64,000 bases of DNA. It comes from CAWGQN01 sp963824885. GTDB taxonomy: Bacteria; Actinomycetota; Actinomycetes; Actinomycetales; Microbacteriaceae. The stretch's first letter is position 1. Every line of letters starts with the position of its first letter. Below, piece by piece: positions 20,909 to 30,642 of this stretch. The notes under the pieces were generated by a model. That model saw only the letters and a program-made list of their open reading frames with translations, did no database searches and was not told the DNA's origin. The stretch lies in the NCBI GenBank assembly GCA_963824885.1, contig CAWGQN010000005.1, positions 1 to 64,000 of the forward strand, read 5' to 3'. Made by a program: the position numbers and the translations under genes.

Positions 20909-22153
20909 GTGTCTCCTGAAGACAACCCGAGTGGTGCTGCTTTCGTGCGAAGTCCGTTCCTTGACCTCGTCGGTGCGGTGCCCGGTTCGGTCGCAACCGA
21001 CGTCGAGAAACCCACTCGAGTGGCGTCGTCACGCGGCTCGGCTCGCTCGCTCGTGCCCACGCACTACGGGTCGCCACTAGCCGAGCAACGAGCACTCATT
21101 TCGGGCACAGGCATTGTTGATTTGTCCGACAGGGGAGTTCTTTCGATTTCCGGCGAGGATCGTCTGAAATGGCTCGATTCCTTGACGACCCGAAGAATCG
21201 CACGCCTTGCCCCCGGCGAATCGGCTGAAACGCTCGTGCTCGATCCGAAGGGCCACATCGAGCACGCGATTCGCGTCGTTGACGATGGGTCCGCGACGTG
21301 GCTCCTCGTTGAATACTCGCAAGTCGGTGCGCTTGTTGAGTGGCTCGACAGCATGCGGTTTACCTTGAGAGTCGACGTGACTGATCGATCACGCGAGTAT
21401 GCGACCGTGGGCGTCCTCGGCGATCATGATAACGGCGCGTTCGCCGTTATTGCTCCGTTTGCGGCAGAGCCTAACGGCGTGCCGCTTGTATGGCACGACC
21501 CGTGGTCGTCGGTGACGAACGGTGGGTGGCAATATGCCGCACCCGCACGACACCCCTCGACGTCGTGGGACTACCACGAGGTGATAGTTCTTCGCGAAAA
21601 ATACCCCAATCTTGCCGCCCTGGTGCGCGAAGGTCGCGTTGCCGCTGCCGGGTCTCTCGCGCTCGACGCGCTTCGAATTGCCGCATGGCGCCCGCGACAG
21701 GAAACCGAAGTTGACGTTCGATCAATTCCCCACGAACTCGATTGGATGCGGTCCGCTGTCACGCTCGACAAGGGTTGTTATCGAGGCCAAGAGACGGTTG
21801 CCAAGGTGCACAATCTCGGGCATCCACCCCGTCGATTGGTGTTCCTTCACGCGGACGGCTCGAGCGGTTCCCTCGTCAGATCCGGCGACGACGTGATCGA
21901 AGCGGCGCCGCACGATGGTCAGTCGACACCGCGCACGGTTGGCCGAGTCACCTCGAGCGCGATTCATTTCGAGCTCGGACCCGTCGCGCTCGCGATCATC
22001 AAACGGGGTGTGCCGGTCGATGAACCGCTCGTCATTGTGACGCCAGACGGCCCGATTGCGGCGACGCAAGAAACGATCATCCCGCCATCCGCGGGTGCCG
22101 TCGCTGCGATTCCGCGCGATTCGCTCGGTCGTGCGAGCGAACGCCGTTCATGA
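20909..22153 (+). CDS. ygfZ: Folate-binding YgfZ/CAF17-like protein
   Basis: 414 residues related to the glycine cleavage T-protein fold. The YgfZ signature with its conserved Cys is present as DKGCYRGQETVAKV (about residues 286-299). Such proteins use tetrahydrofolate to help repair or assemble Fe-S clusters. The N-terminal region GSPLAEQRALISGTGIVDLSDRGVLSISGEDRLKWLDSLTT matches the family. The GTG start 20909 is the most upstream plausible one; GTG 20945 is possible. Confidence 0.88.
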   Translation: MSPEDNPSGAAFVRSPFLDLVGAVPGSVATDVEKPTRVASSRGSARSLVPTHYGSPLAEQRALISGTGIVDLSDRGVLSISGEDRLKWLDSLTTRRIARLAPGESAETLVLDPKGHIEHAIRVVDDGSATWLLVEYSQVGALVEWLDSMRFTLRVDVTDRSREYATVGVLGDHDNGAFAVIAPFAAEPNGVPLVWHDPWSSVTNGGWQYAAPARHPSTSWDYHEVIVLREKYPNLAALVREGRVAAAGSLALDALRIAAWRPRQETEVDVRSIPHELDWMRSAVTLDKGCYRGQETVAKVHNLGHPPRRLVFLHADGSSGSLVRSGDDVIEAAPHDGQSTPRTVGRVTSSAIHFELGPVALAIIKRGVPVDEPLVIVTPDGPIAATQETIIPPSAGAVAAIPRDSLGRASERRS

Positions 22154-22206
22154 CCCGGGGCCCAACGAATCGCGGCGAGCGGAGACCCTCTCGTTATGCT
22201 GAGGGG

Positions 22207-22957
22207 GTGTCTGAGCCGTCCACCCTTGTTCTTGTGCGTCACGGCAACAGTGAGTGGAACGCGAAAAATCGCTTCACGGGGTGGGTCGATGTGCGTTTGA
22301 GCCAACAGGGCGAAGCAGAATCGAAACGGGCGGGCGAACTCCTTGTCGAGTCGGGAATCGCGCCCGACGTCGTGCACACGTCGTTATTGACGCGCGCCAT
22401 ACAAACCGCAAATATCGCACTGGAGCGCGCGGATCGCCTGTGGATTGACGTCAAACGATCATGGCGCCTCAACGAGCGGCACTATGGTGCTCTTCAGGGG
22501 TTAGACAAGTCCGCGACCCTCGCCAAACACGGTCCCGATCAGTTTGCGTTGTGGCGTCGATCATTTGACGTTCCCTCCCCCTCCCCTCGATGACGAGAGC
22601 GAGTTTTCACAGGCGCACGACGTTCGCTACGCGGCCCTCGGCGCGAGTCTTCCGCGTGCCGAGTCCCTTAAAGACGTTGTCAATCGGATGCTGCCGTACT
22701 GGCACTCCGACATTCACCCGGACCTCAAACGGGGTAAGACGGTGTTGGTTGTCGCGCACGGAAATTCGCTGCGTGCCCTCGTGAAGCACCTCAACGCCAT
22801 GAGCGAGGACGACATCGCCGGACTCAACATTCCCACGGGTATCCCACTGGTCTATCGCCTTGACGAGGCTGTCACGCCAATTCGCCCGGGCGAATACCTC
22901 GACCCCGAGGCAGCAGAAGTTGGCGCTGCCGCCGTCGAAGCCCAGGGATCAGGGTAA
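22207..22957 (+). pseudogene. gpmA: 2,3-bisphosphoglycerate-dependent phosphoglycerate mutase, frameshifted
   Basis: Interconverts 3- and 2-phosphoglycerate in glycolysis. The N-terminal part has the catalytic LVLVRHGNSEWNAKNRFTGWVDV and SWRLNERHYGALQGL; the C-terminal part has VLVVAHGNSLRALVKHL with the second catalytic His. They are in different frames. Around 22569-22571 a run of three C replaces two in the segment that should encode DVPPPPLDD, so one extra C breaks the frame and creates a stop at 22591-22593. Removing it gives a normal ~250-residue enzyme. The GTG start follows TATGCT by 6 nt. A broken copy of a core enzyme makes a sequence error likely. Confidence 0.9.
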
Positions 22958-22984
22958 TCGTACGACGTATTTTTCGCAGATCGC

Positions 22985-23641
22985 CTAACTCGGCTCGGAT
23001 ACGCTCCAGTCACCCGTCGCAAGATACTGGACCTTCTTGGCGATTGACACCGCGTGGTCCGCGAAACGCTCGTGATAGCGACTTGCGAGAGTCGCGTCAA
23101 CGGTGTCGACCGCTTCGCCCTTCCACGTCTCGCCGAGCACAGCATCGAACACGCTCACGTGGAGCTCGTCGATCCTGTCATCTTCATTGCGAATTTGCTC
23201 GGCAAGGTGAACATCTTCCGTCGAGAGGAGCTCGGCGAGCTTGTGCGCGATTTCCACGTCGAGTCGGCCCATTTCCGCGAAGGTCGACCGCAAGCTCGCG
23301 GCGACAACCTTGTCGGGAAATCGGTAACGCGCGAGTTGAGCAATGTGTTCGGCGATATCACCCATGCGCTCGAGAGACGCACTGATGCGGAGTGCGCTGA
23401 CAACGATCCGCAAGTCACGAGCGACGGGTTGTTGCCGAGCCAAAATCTGGATCGACAGCTCGTCGAGATTGGTGGACAGTTCGTCAATGCGAGCATCGTC
23501 GGCGATGACACTCTCGGCGAGAGTGACATTTGACTCGTTGAACGCGCGAGTTGCGTTCTCCATCGACGCGGCGACCAAGTGCGCGATTTCGACGAGGCGA
23601 TCTTGGACCTCTCGCAATTCCTGCTGAAATACCTCGCGCAT
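22985..23641 (-). CDS. phoU: Phosphate signalling protein PhoU
   Basis: 218 residues, the usual size, mostly helical, with two copies of the PhoU repeat including the acidic metal-binding ExxxD-type segments (DDARIDELSTNLDEL and EDDRIDELHVSVFDA). PhoU restrains phosphate uptake and keeps the SenX3/PhoR-type kinase off when phosphate is plentiful. ATG 23641 has GGCAGGAAGGA upstream. It is divergent from senX3-regX3 and convergent with gpmA. Confidence 0.95.
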   Translation of the reverse strand: MREVFQQELREVQDRLVEIAHLVAASMENATRAFNESNVTLAESVIADDARIDELSTNLDELSIQILARQQPVARDLRIVVSALRISASLERMGDIAEHIAQLARYRFPDKVVAASLRSTFAEMGRLDVEIAHKLAELLSTEDVHLAEQIRNEDDRIDELHVSVFDAVLGETWKGEAVDTVDATLASRYHERFADHAVSIAKKVQYLATGDWSVSEPS

Positions 23642-23826
23642 GACCGACGGGTCCTTCCTGCCTAGCGTTTGATTCAGCGAGCCTACTTTGTGAGCGCGCG
23701 GTTGAACGACGATTCTGCCGAAGAGACCTTAACGGTGGGTGCCCACCGACTGAACACTCATCTAAAATACTCTCCTTAAGGGAAACTCCTTATTGTCCGA
23801 GGCGCATCCGTCGTAATCTAGACAAT
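23642..23826. promoter_or_regulatory. Divergent phoU / senX3 control region
   Basis: The 185-bp spacer holds an inverted repeat GGTGGG-TG-CCCACC at 23734-23747. A weak PHO-box-like pair, GTTCAGT-CGGT-GGGCACC, lies on the minus strand at 23738-23755 (5 of 7 in each half). A TAATCT box at 23814-23819 sits 7 nt before the senX3 ATG. Autoregulation of this region by RegX3 is plausible but not shown. Confidence 0.35.
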
Positions 23827-24981
23827 ATGGAGATCGGCTGGGTGATATTGCTCACCTTCTCAGTCGGTCTTGCCGTCGGTTCCGGGTTTGTGACGGTTGT
23901 CCATTTCGCGGCGAGGCGGGGTGCGCGTGCCGCCGAGGTTGCCAACACGGCGGCTCCCGACGGAGTCGAGCACGTGATTGACGCGTTGGAATCGGCGGGA
24001 ATCGTTCTTGACCCGTCAAATAACGTCACCAAAGTGTCGCCCGGCGCTCTCGCAACGAGCCTCGTGTGGCACAACGCGCTCGTTCATGACGAGCTGGTTG
24101 CGTTCGTTGACGAGGTTCGAACGAGCGGCGAACCCGCGACGCGCGAACTTGAATTGCCGAGGGGACCCTTTGGCGAAGCAAACATTCACGTTTCTGTCCG
24201 AGTGGCTCGGTTGGGTTCTCGTTACATGCTGGTTCTCGCGGAAGACCGCACCGAATCGCACCGACTCGACGAGGTTCGACGCGATTTCGTCGCGAATATT
24301 AGTCACGAACTCAAGACTCCCATTGGTGCGGTGGGTCTTCTCGCCGAGGCGCTCGTCGAGGCGTCGGATGATCCCGATCAGGTTCGGCGATTCGCGAGCC
24401 GCCTCACAACCGAGTCGTCACGGCTCGCTCGTCTGACTCAAGAGATCATCGAACTCTCACGTCTCCAAGCGAAAGACGCTCTCGCGAAACCCGACCTCGT
24501 GGATATTGATCGCGTTATTAGCGCGGCAATCGACCACAATCGCGTTGTCGCCGATAAACATTCCGTGACCGTTGTCAAGGGTGCCGCGGAAGAGTCTGCC
24601 GTGTGGGGTGATGAATCAATGCTGATTGTGGCCGTTCAAAACCTGATTTCGAACGCCGTGTACTACTCACCCGCGGGAGGCCGGGTAGGAATCGGTGTCA
24701 ATTTGGTTGATGGCGTCGTTGAGATTTCCGTTTCCGATCAGGGGATCGGCATTCCCGAAGACGACCGTGATCGGGTATTTGAACGCTTCTTTCGGGTCGA
24801 TCAAGCGCGGTCGCGAAACACGGGCGGCACCGGACTCGGCTTGAGTATTGTGAAACACACGGTCCAGAATCACGGTGGTGACATTCGCGTGTGGTCGAAA
24901 TCGGGACACGGGTCAACGTTCACCGTTCGCTTGCCGGAAGCCACAAATACGTCTGCGCGCGCACTCGGAGTCAACCAGTGA
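23827..24981 (+). CDS. senX3: Sensor histidine kinase SenX3-like
   Basis: 384-residue kinase with one N-terminal membrane helix (about 5-27), a PAS-like segment (about 45-145), the H-box VRRDFVANISHELKTPIGAVGLL with the phosphorylated His, and the ATPase boxes NLISNAVYYSP (N), VSDQGIGIPEDD (G1), FERFFRVDQARS (F) and GTGLGLSIVKH (G2). It partners RegX3 and responds to phosphate limitation through Pst and PhoU. The ATG lies 7 nt after TAATCT, so the message may be leaderless. It overlaps regX3 at GTGA. Confidence 0.93.
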   Translation: MEIGWVILLTFSVGLAVGSGFVTVVHFAARRGARAAEVANTAAPDGVEHVIDALESAGIVLDPSNNVTKVSPGALATSLVWHNALVHDELVAFVDEVRTSGEPATRELELPRGPFGEANIHVSVRVARLGSRYMLVLAEDRTESHRLDEVRRDFVANISHELKTPIGAVGLLAEALVEASDDPDQVRRFASRLTTESSRLARLTQEIIELSRLQAKDALAKPDLVDIDRVISAAIDHNRVVADKHSVTVVKGAAEESAVWGDESMLIVAVQNLISNAVYYSPAGGRVGIGVNLVDGVVEISVSDQGIGIPEDDRDRVFERFFRVDQARSRNTGGTGLGLSIVKHTVQNHGGDIRVWSKSGHGSTFTVRLPEATNTSARALGVNQ

Positions 24982-25655
24982 CGCGTGTCCTCCTCGTCGA
25001 AGATGAGGCAGCTCTCAGTGAGCCACTCGACTACCTCTTGACGAAGGAAGGCTACGTCGTCGTCGTTGCTACTGACGGGCCCGACGCGTTAGCAAAATTC
25101 GCGCGCGACGGAGCCGATCTGATTCTCCTCGATTTGATGCTTCCCGGAAAAGCGGGCACCGAGGTGTGCCGTGAAATCCGAGCCCGTTCGACGGTTCCCA
25201 TCATCATGCTCACCGCGAAAGATTCCGAAGTCGACATTGTGGTCGGGCTCGAGATTGGTGCAGACGATTACGTCACCAAGCCGTACTCATCGCGAGAATT
25301 ACTCGCTCGAATTCGGGCGGTCCTTCGGCGCCATCACGACGTAAACGGTACCAATCTGGCGGTGCTCGAGGTCGGCGCGGTGCGAATGGACATCGAACGT
25401 CACACGGTCTGGGTGAACGGTGTCGAGACTCTCATGCCCCTCAAGGAATTCGACCTTCTTGAGCTCTTGCTCAGAAACGCGGGCCGAGTGCTGACTCGCG
25501 GACAGCTGATTGAGCGCGTGTGGGGGAGTGATTACGTGGGAGATACCAAAACGCTTGACGTGCACATCAAACGTATCCGCTCGAAAATTGAGCCCGGCGC
25601 ACACGCCACGATGCTCGTCACTGTCCGCGGACTCGGTTACCGTTTCGACGCGTAG
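24978..25655 (+). CDS. regX3: Phosphate response regulator RegX3-like
   Basis: 225-residue OmpR-family regulator. I place the start at GTG 24978, overlapping the senX3 stop, since the receiver begins directly (VTRVLLVEDEAALSEPLDYLLTKEG). The phosphoacceptor Asp is in DLILLDLMLPGKAGTEV and the Lys in DDYVTKPYSSREL. The winged helix MPLKEFDLLELLLRNAGRVLTRGQLIERVWGSDYVGDTKTLDVHIKRIRSKIE follows. It should bind PHO-type boxes such as the one before pstS. Confidence 0.94.
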   Translation: MTRVLLVEDEAALSEPLDYLLTKEGYVVVVATDGPDALAKFARDGADLILLDLMLPGKAGTEVCREIRARSTVPIIMLTAKDSEVDIVVGLEIGADDYVTKPYSSRELLARIRAVLRRHHDVNGTNLAVLEVGAVRMDIERHTVWVNGVETLMPLKEFDLLELLLRNAGRVLTRGQLIERVWGSDYVGDTKTLDVHIKRIRSKIEPGAHATMLVTVRGLGYRFDA

Positions 25656-25711
25656 TGTGGACGAACACGCTCGAACGTCGATTCGATGATCGTGATCGAC
25701 GCGGCGCTCGG

Positions 25712-26251
25712 CTAGTTGTGTTGTGCGGGCGTGACGTGCCCAGTCGGCGTCGGCGTCGGCGTCAGCATCGGAGTCGGGGGACCACTCGGGCCGAGGTTTC
25801 GGTAGGCAGATTGCGCCGTCGTCAATACCGGCACGAGAAGCTGGTGACCCGGTGCGTCCCCGTATTGAAAATAGATGGGCATGAGGGACCCGGGTTTCGA
25901 GTCGATGTTTTTCAGCTCAAGGGGCGCCGAAGCACCCGCGCCGAGCACCACCGTCTGCTTCGGATCGACGGGGATCGTCGCGGTCGTTCGCCCGACGGCG
26001 GTTTTGTATTGCACGCCAAGGGAATGCTGGGTCGCACCGCTGTTGGCGACGGTCACGACGAGATTACCCGACGCGCCATCGTCAGAAATCACAATCGCGT
26101 TTCTAATGGCAAGCTCGCCAACGGTGGCTCCCGTGCCGTCGCTCGCATCGTAGTGGGTCGTTGTGGCTTGGGGAGCAAAAAGAGAGCACCCCGTTACGCC
26201 AAGCGCGATCCCCAGTGCGATTGCGAGGGGAGTGACAATTCTCGCCTTCAC
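25712..26251 (-). CDS. Secreted lipoprotein of unknown function
   Basis: About 179 residues from GTG 26251, chosen because GGAGGA lies 5 nt upstream and a lipoprotein signal follows (hydrophobic run ending LGVTGC). The mature part has a beta-rich region of Ig or CARDB-like character (LVVTVANSGATQHSLGVQYKTAVGRTTATIPV) and a low-complexity Pro-Thr end (PTPMLTPTPTPTG) coded by a GGCGTC repeat. It is convergent with regX3 and divergent from carD. The family often sits beside carD in related genomes, as I recall. No function is assigned. Confidence 0.75.
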   Translation of the reverse strand: MKARIVTPLAIALGIALGVTGCSLFAPQATTTHYDASDGTGATVGELAIRNAIVISDDGASGNLVVTVANSGATQHSLGVQYKTAVGRTTATIPVDPKQTVVLGAGASAPLELKNIDSKPGSLMPIYFQYGDAPGHQLLVPVLTTAQSAYRNLGPSGPPTPMLTPTPTPTGHVTPAQHN

Positions 26252-26416
26252 GGGTTCCTCCAAGAACGGTTCGCAAGACGGGCCCAACGAGTCGCCGCTG
26301 CACGCCAAAACGCTTTGAGTTTAGCGTAGGCTGTCGCGTCTCGCGGTGGCCGCGCGAGCCCGCCCGGAGTGGGTGCACTGTGGTAGACTTGGAGTCCTGC
26401 GAAGGGACAAGAATTC

Positions 26417-26899
26417 ATGCAATTCGAGGTTGGCGAAACCGTTGTCTATCCTCATCACGGGGCGGCAACAATCTCAGAAGTAAAAACCAGGGTCGTCAAA
26501 GGCGAAGAGAAGTTGTACCTCAAATTGCGCGTCACGCAAGGCGATCTCACAATTGAAGTTCCCGCCGACAACGTTGATTTGGTGGGCGTTCGCGATGTTA
26601 TCGGGCGAGAAGGCCTTGACCGGGTCTTTGAAGTTCTTCGGGCTGCATTCACGGAAGAGCCGACCAACTGGTCACGTCGCTACAAGGCAAATCTTGAGAA
26701 ACTCGCGTCAGGCGACGTGATTAAGGTTTCTGAGGTTGTTCGCGACCTGTGGCGTCGTGATCAAGATCGCGGCCTTTCTGCCGGAGAGAAACGCATGTTG
26801 GCCAAGGCGCGCCAAATTCTTATTTCTGAACTCGCACTTGCCGAAAAGACAGATGAAGACAAGGCGTCGAGCGTTCTCGACGAAGTTCTCGCGTCCTGA
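26417..26899 (+). CDS. carD: CarD family transcriptional regulator
   Basis: 160 residues. CarD binds the RNA polymerase beta lobe and stabilises the open promoter complex, mainly at rRNA promoters. The N-terminal polymerase-interaction domain (FEVGETVVYPHHGAATISEVKTRVVKGEEKLYLKLRVTQGDLTIEVPADNVDLVGVRDVI) is intact, and the C-terminal helical domain (NWSRRYKANLEKLASGDVIKVSEVVRDLWRRDQDRGLSAGEKRML) contains the DNA-contacting Trp. A TAGACT box lies at 26384-26389 with a ~20-nt leader carrying GAAGGGA. Confidence 0.97.
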   Translation: MQFEVGETVVYPHHGAATISEVKTRVVKGEEKLYLKLRVTQGDLTIEVPADNVDLVGVRDVIGREGLDRVFEVLRAAFTEEPTNWSRRYKANLEKLASGDVIKVSEVVRDLWRRDQDRGLSAGEKRMLAKARQILISELALAEKTDEDKASSVLDEVLAS

Positions 26900-26978
26900 T
26901 TCACGCGACGTTTCCGAGCCACATGGCGAGTAGCAGGGAATTCGGCACCACGAGCCGCAGGACCGTTACTCTCGATTC

Positions 26979-28184
26979 ATGAGTAGTGAGTCCGGGCCGA
27001 CCGTCGCGGTCGTGCTTGTGGCTGCGGGGGACGGTATCCGTCTCGGGCACACCGAACCGAAGGCGCTCGTATCTCTCGCGGGTTCGACGATTGTTGCGCG
27101 TGCTCTTGAAGCGGTATTGGGAATGTCGGAGCAGGCCCAGATCGTAATCGTTGCTCCGGCTTCGGGCCTGGAACGCGTCGTTGGCATCGCGCGTGAGGTC
27201 GCGCGGAGCGCTCACAACTACGTGTCGGTTGTCGCGGGCGGGGCAACTCGGCAGCGTTCAGTCGCGGCGGGCCTCGCGCACGTGGGTCCGTCGGTCACGA
27301 CGGTACTCGTGCACGACAGTGCTCGAGCGCTCACTCCGTCGAGCATTTTTGACTCCGTTCGCGATGCCGTAAGAGAAAACGGCGGCGGCGTCGTCCCGTG
27401 CCTTCCGATCACCGACACCCTGAAGAAGGTTGACGACGCGCGAAGAGTCGGTGACACGGTCGACAGAAACGCGCTTCGCGCCGCCCAGACTCCTCAAGGC
27501 TTTCCTCGCGAGCCTTTTGAGAGAGCGCACGCGGCGGCGGTCCGTGAGTACAGCGATGACGCCGCGCTTTTTGCCGCACACGGTTTCGCAGTTGAGGTGA
27601 TCGAGGGCGAGGCGCTCGCGTTCAAGATTACGACGCCGTGGGATCTCCGTCGCGCGGAGCAGCTTCTTGCGCCCCACGAGAGACCGCCGCTTGGCGGCCA
27701 GCGAGTCGGAGTCGGAATCGACGTGCACGCATTTGATGCCGACGCGCCCTTGTGGTTGGCGTGTCTGTCGTGGCCCAACGAAGCGGGCCTCGCTGGGCAC
27801 AGCGACGGCGACGTTGTTGCTCACGCGGTGTGCGACGCGCTTCTCTCCGCAAGCGGTTTGGGGGATATGGGCGAGGTGTTTGGCACGGACGATCCGAGTG
27901 CGGCCGGTGTGCACGGCGAGGTCTTTGTCGGCAAGACTCTCGAACGTGTTCAACGGGCCGGATTTTGCGTCAACAATGTTGCGGTTCAAATTGTCGGGAG
28001 TCGCCCGCGATTCGGTGCTCGACGAGACGAGGCCGAAGCACGCCTCGCCTCACTTATTGGCGCTCCCGTATCGATCACCGCGACGACGACCGATCACTTG
28101 GGTTTCACCGGCCGAGGAGACGGTCTTGCTGCCATTGCGAACGCACTCGTCTCGCCCCGAGTTGACCGCACGGTGGGGGGGTGA
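26979..28184 (+). CDS. ispDF: Bifunctional IspD/IspF, MEP isoprenoid pathway
   Basis: 401-residue fusion. The N-terminal cytidylyltransferase (IspD) has VLVAAGDGIRLGHTEPKALVSLAGSTIV and HDSARAL; the C-terminal synthase (IspF, from about residue 245) has GIDVHAF and AGHSDGDVVAHAVCDALLSASGLGDMGEVFG, which bind the metal. It makes CDP-methylerythritol and then the cyclodiphosphate. The ATG lies 6 nt after TACTCT. The stop overlaps the start of cysS by 4 bp, so ispDF-cysS-rlmB form one operon. Confidence 0.95.
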   Translation: MSSESGPTVAVVLVAAGDGIRLGHTEPKALVSLAGSTIVARALEAVLGMSEQAQIVIVAPASGLERVVGIAREVARSAHNYVSVVAGGATRQRSVAAGLAHVGPSVTTVLVHDSARALTPSSIFDSVRDAVRENGGGVVPCLPITDTLKKVDDARRVGDTVDRNALRAAQTPQGFPREPFERAHAAAVREYSDDAALFAAHGFAVEVIEGEALAFKITTPWDLRRAEQLLAPHERPPLGGQRVGVGIDVHAFDADAPLWLACLSWPNEAGLAGHSDGDVVAHAVCDALLSASGLGDMGEVFGTDDPSAAGVHGEVFVGKTLERVQRAGFCVNNVAVQIVGSRPRFGARRDEAEARLASLIGAPVSITATTTDHLGFTGRGDGLAAIANALVSPRVDRTVGG

Positions 28185-29605
28185 CCGTGCATATCTACGA
28201 CTCACGGCGTCACAAGGTTGTTCCGTTTGTTCCGCTTGTCGACGGTGCCGCGAGCGTCTACACGTGTGGCCCAACCGTGCAATCGTCGCCGCACATTGGT
28301 CATTTGCGGTCCGCACTCGTCTACGATCTTCTTCGCCGGTGGCTGACGTATTGCGGCCTCGACGTGACGTTCATTCGAAACGTCACGGATATTGACGACA
28401 AGATTCTCGAGCGCGCGAACGAGAGCGGCGATCAGCCGGGGGTTCGAGAAGAGTGGTGGGCGCTCGCTTATCGATATGAGCGCGAGTTCACCGCAGCATA
28501 TGAAGTTCTCGGAATCGCGGCACCGACCTACGAGCCTCGCGCTACCGCGAGCATTTCTGAAATGATTGCCATTATCGCGCGGCTTCTCCGAAACGGTCAC
28601 GCGTACGCGAACGGTCCCGACGTATATTTCGATACGCAATCATGGCCCGACTATGGCGAATTGACGCGACAAAAAGGCACCGACGTGGAAACCACCGAGA
28701 CGGAGGCGCGGGGTAAGAGAGACCCCCGCGATTTTGCCCTGTGGAAGGGTCGAAAGCCCAATGAACCCGAGTCGGCGGCGTGGGATTCGCCGTGGGGACG
28801 CGGGCGGCCCGGGTGGCACATCGAGTGCTCGGCAATGTCGACGAAATACCTGGGCACCGAATTCGATATCCACGGCGGGGGCATTGACCTCCGATTTCCT
28901 CACCACGAAAATGAACTGGCTCAATCGAGAGCCGCGGGAAACCGATTCGCACGAGTGTGGATGCACAACGGTCTCATTGCCGTCGCGGGCCAAAAAATGA
29001 GTAAGTCTCTCGGTAACTCCGTTTTCGCCGAACGGCTTCTTTCGGCGGCTCGCCCAATCGTGGTGCGCTACTTTTTGGGGGCCGCTCACTACCGGTCGAC
29101 ACTCGAGTTTCATGACGGATCGCTCGCTGAGGCCGAATCCGCTCTCGACCGCATTGAGAGTTTTCTCGACCGCGCTGATCGCCGTCTCGCCGACACGCAC
29201 TGTGGCGACACTCGGCGAGAGGCCGTTCCCGACGCGTTTCGGACGGCGATGGATGACGACCTGGGAGTTCCTCAAGCGCTCGCCGTCGTGCACGAGAGTG
29301 TGCGGGCCGGAAATACGGCGCTTGACGCGGACGAACGTGAGGTCGTCGCCACCGCGCGCTCGCACGTTATCGCGATGACCGATGTGCTCGGAATCAATCC
29401 GCGCTCGCCCACGTGGCGCTTGGCGCCCGATTCGGCGTCGCGACGCGTTCTCGATACGCTCGTGGAGCGCCTGATTGAGGATCGGTCGGTCGCGAGAGAA
29501 AGCAAGAATTTTTCGGAGGCCGACCGCATTCGCGACGAGCTGATCTCTTCGGGAATAGTGATCGAAGACACCTCCACGGGTGCGCATTGGAGTCTCGAGT
29601 CATGA
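28181..29605 (+). CDS. cysS: Cysteinyl-tRNA synthetase
   Basis: 474 residues, class I synthetase that charges tRNA-Cys. HIGH motif in YTCGPTVQSSPHIGHLRSALVYD, Zn ligands in the CGP, WHIECSAM and HHENELAQS segments, and KMSKS in GQKMSKSLGNS. The GTG start 28181 overlaps the ispDF stop. The same gene order, ispDF-cysS-rlmB, is common in Actinobacteria. Confidence 0.97.
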   Translation: MTVHIYDSRRHKVVPFVPLVDGAASVYTCGPTVQSSPHIGHLRSALVYDLLRRWLTYCGLDVTFIRNVTDIDDKILERANESGDQPGVREEWWALAYRYEREFTAAYEVLGIAAPTYEPRATASISEMIAIIARLLRNGHAYANGPDVYFDTQSWPDYGELTRQKGTDVETTETEARGKRDPRDFALWKGRKPNEPESAAWDSPWGRGRPGWHIECSAMSTKYLGTEFDIHGGGIDLRFPHHENELAQSRAAGNRFARVWMHNGLIAVAGQKMSKSLGNSVFAERLLSAARPIVVRYFLGAAHYRSTLEFHDGSLAEAESALDRIESFLDRADRRLADTHCGDTRREAVPDAFRTAMDDDLGVPQALAVVHESVRAGNTALDADEREVVATARSHVIAMTDVLGINPRSPTWRLAPDSASRRVLDTLVERLIEDRSVARESKNFSEADRIRDELISSGIVIEDTSTGAHWSLES

Positions 29606-30642
29606 AAAACGCCGGAAACCCGCGGCGTGCTCGTGGCGGTCGTGCCGGAGCGGTTCGCAAGACGAGCCGGGGCCGGAGCGTCGGCTCGGGCGGGCACGGG
29701 CGGCAGGCTCTCGAGGGCAAGGGTCCTACCCCCAAAGCCGAGAATCGAGCGTGGCATCCGGCGGGCAAGGCGAAGGCGGCGCGCGAGCGACTAGAGGTGG
29801 CACGTCGTGAGGGCCGAGGGGGTTCGCCGCAGCGAGAGCGTGGCACGCGGTCAGGACCGGCGCGTGGGGCCTCGCGACGCGCGTCTCACGCGGACAAGTC
29901 CGAAACCGTAACTGGTCGCAATTCGGTTCTCGAAGCACTGCGGGTCGGCATTCCTGCCACGACACTGTACATCGCGGCACGCATCGAATTGGATGACCGG
30001 GTGCGAGAAGTCCTCTCGCTCGCGACGAAGCGATCCATCCCGATCATTGAGGCCATGCGGCCCGAACTCGATCGAATGGCCGGTTTCGACACCGTGCACC
30101 AAGGGCTGGCTCTCACGATTCCCGCATATGACTACGCGCATCCGTCTGACCTGCTCGATCACGTGATGTCGCTCGGCGAAACGCCCCTCTTCGTTGCGCT
30201 TGACGGGATCACCGATCCGCGCAACCTCGGGGCGATCATTCGTTCGACGGGCGCGTTCGGTGGACACGGCGTTATCGTGCCACAGCGTCGTTCCGTGGGG
30301 GTGACTGCGGCGGCCTGGAAAACGTCGGCGGGTGCGGCCGCACGGGTTCCGGTCGCGATGGCCACCAACTTGACCCAAACGCTCAAGAGTTTCAAGCAGC
30401 GCGGGGTATTTGTCATTGGACTTGATGGTGCGGGTTCCGCGTCGTTGCCCACGCTCGAGGGCGCCGAGCATCCGTTGCTCGTTGTCGTGGGAAGCGAAGG
30501 AAAAGGTCTCTCGAAGCTCGTCACAGACACGTGCGACGAGATCGTGTCCATTCCAATTGGCGCGACGACCGAGTCACTCAATGCCGGAGTCGCCGCGAGC
30601 GTCGCGCTCTACGAAATTAGCCGTCGTCGCTTCGGACCGTAG
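29602..30642 (+). CDS. rlmB: 23S rRNA (guanosine-2'-O)-methyltransferase RlmB
   Basis: 346 residues from ATG 29602, which overlaps the cysS stop. The first ~95 residues are a basic Gly/Arg/Lys-rich extension (GNPRRARGGRAGAVRKTSRG...) typical of actinobacterial RlmB. The SpoU fold follows with motif 1 GITDPRNLGAIIRS, motif 2 VVGSEGKGLSKLV and motif 3 IPIGATTESLNAGVAASVALYEI, which form the SAM-binding knot. It methylates G2251 of 23S rRNA. Confidence 0.94.
   Translation: MKNAGNPRRARGGRAGAVRKTSRGRSVGSGGHGRQALEGKGPTPKAENRAWHPAGKAKAARERLEVARREGRGGSPQRERGTRSGPARGASRRASHADKSETVTGRNSVLEALRVGIPATTLYIAARIELDDRVREVLSLATKRSIPIIEAMRPELDRMAGFDTVHQGLALTIPAYDYAHPSDLLDHVMSLGETPLFVALDGITDPRNLGAIIRSTGAFGGHGVIVPQRRSVGVTAAAWKTSAGAAARVPVAMATNLTQTLKSFKQRGVFVIGLDGAGSASLPTLEGAEHPLLVVVGSEGKGLSKLVTDTCDEIVSIPIGATTESLNAGVAASVALYEISRRRFGP

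Noticed and set aside
27258..29587. Minus-strand open frames of 240-315 codons across ispDF and cysS
   Set aside because: They oppose clear enzyme genes and are Arg-rich shadow frames.
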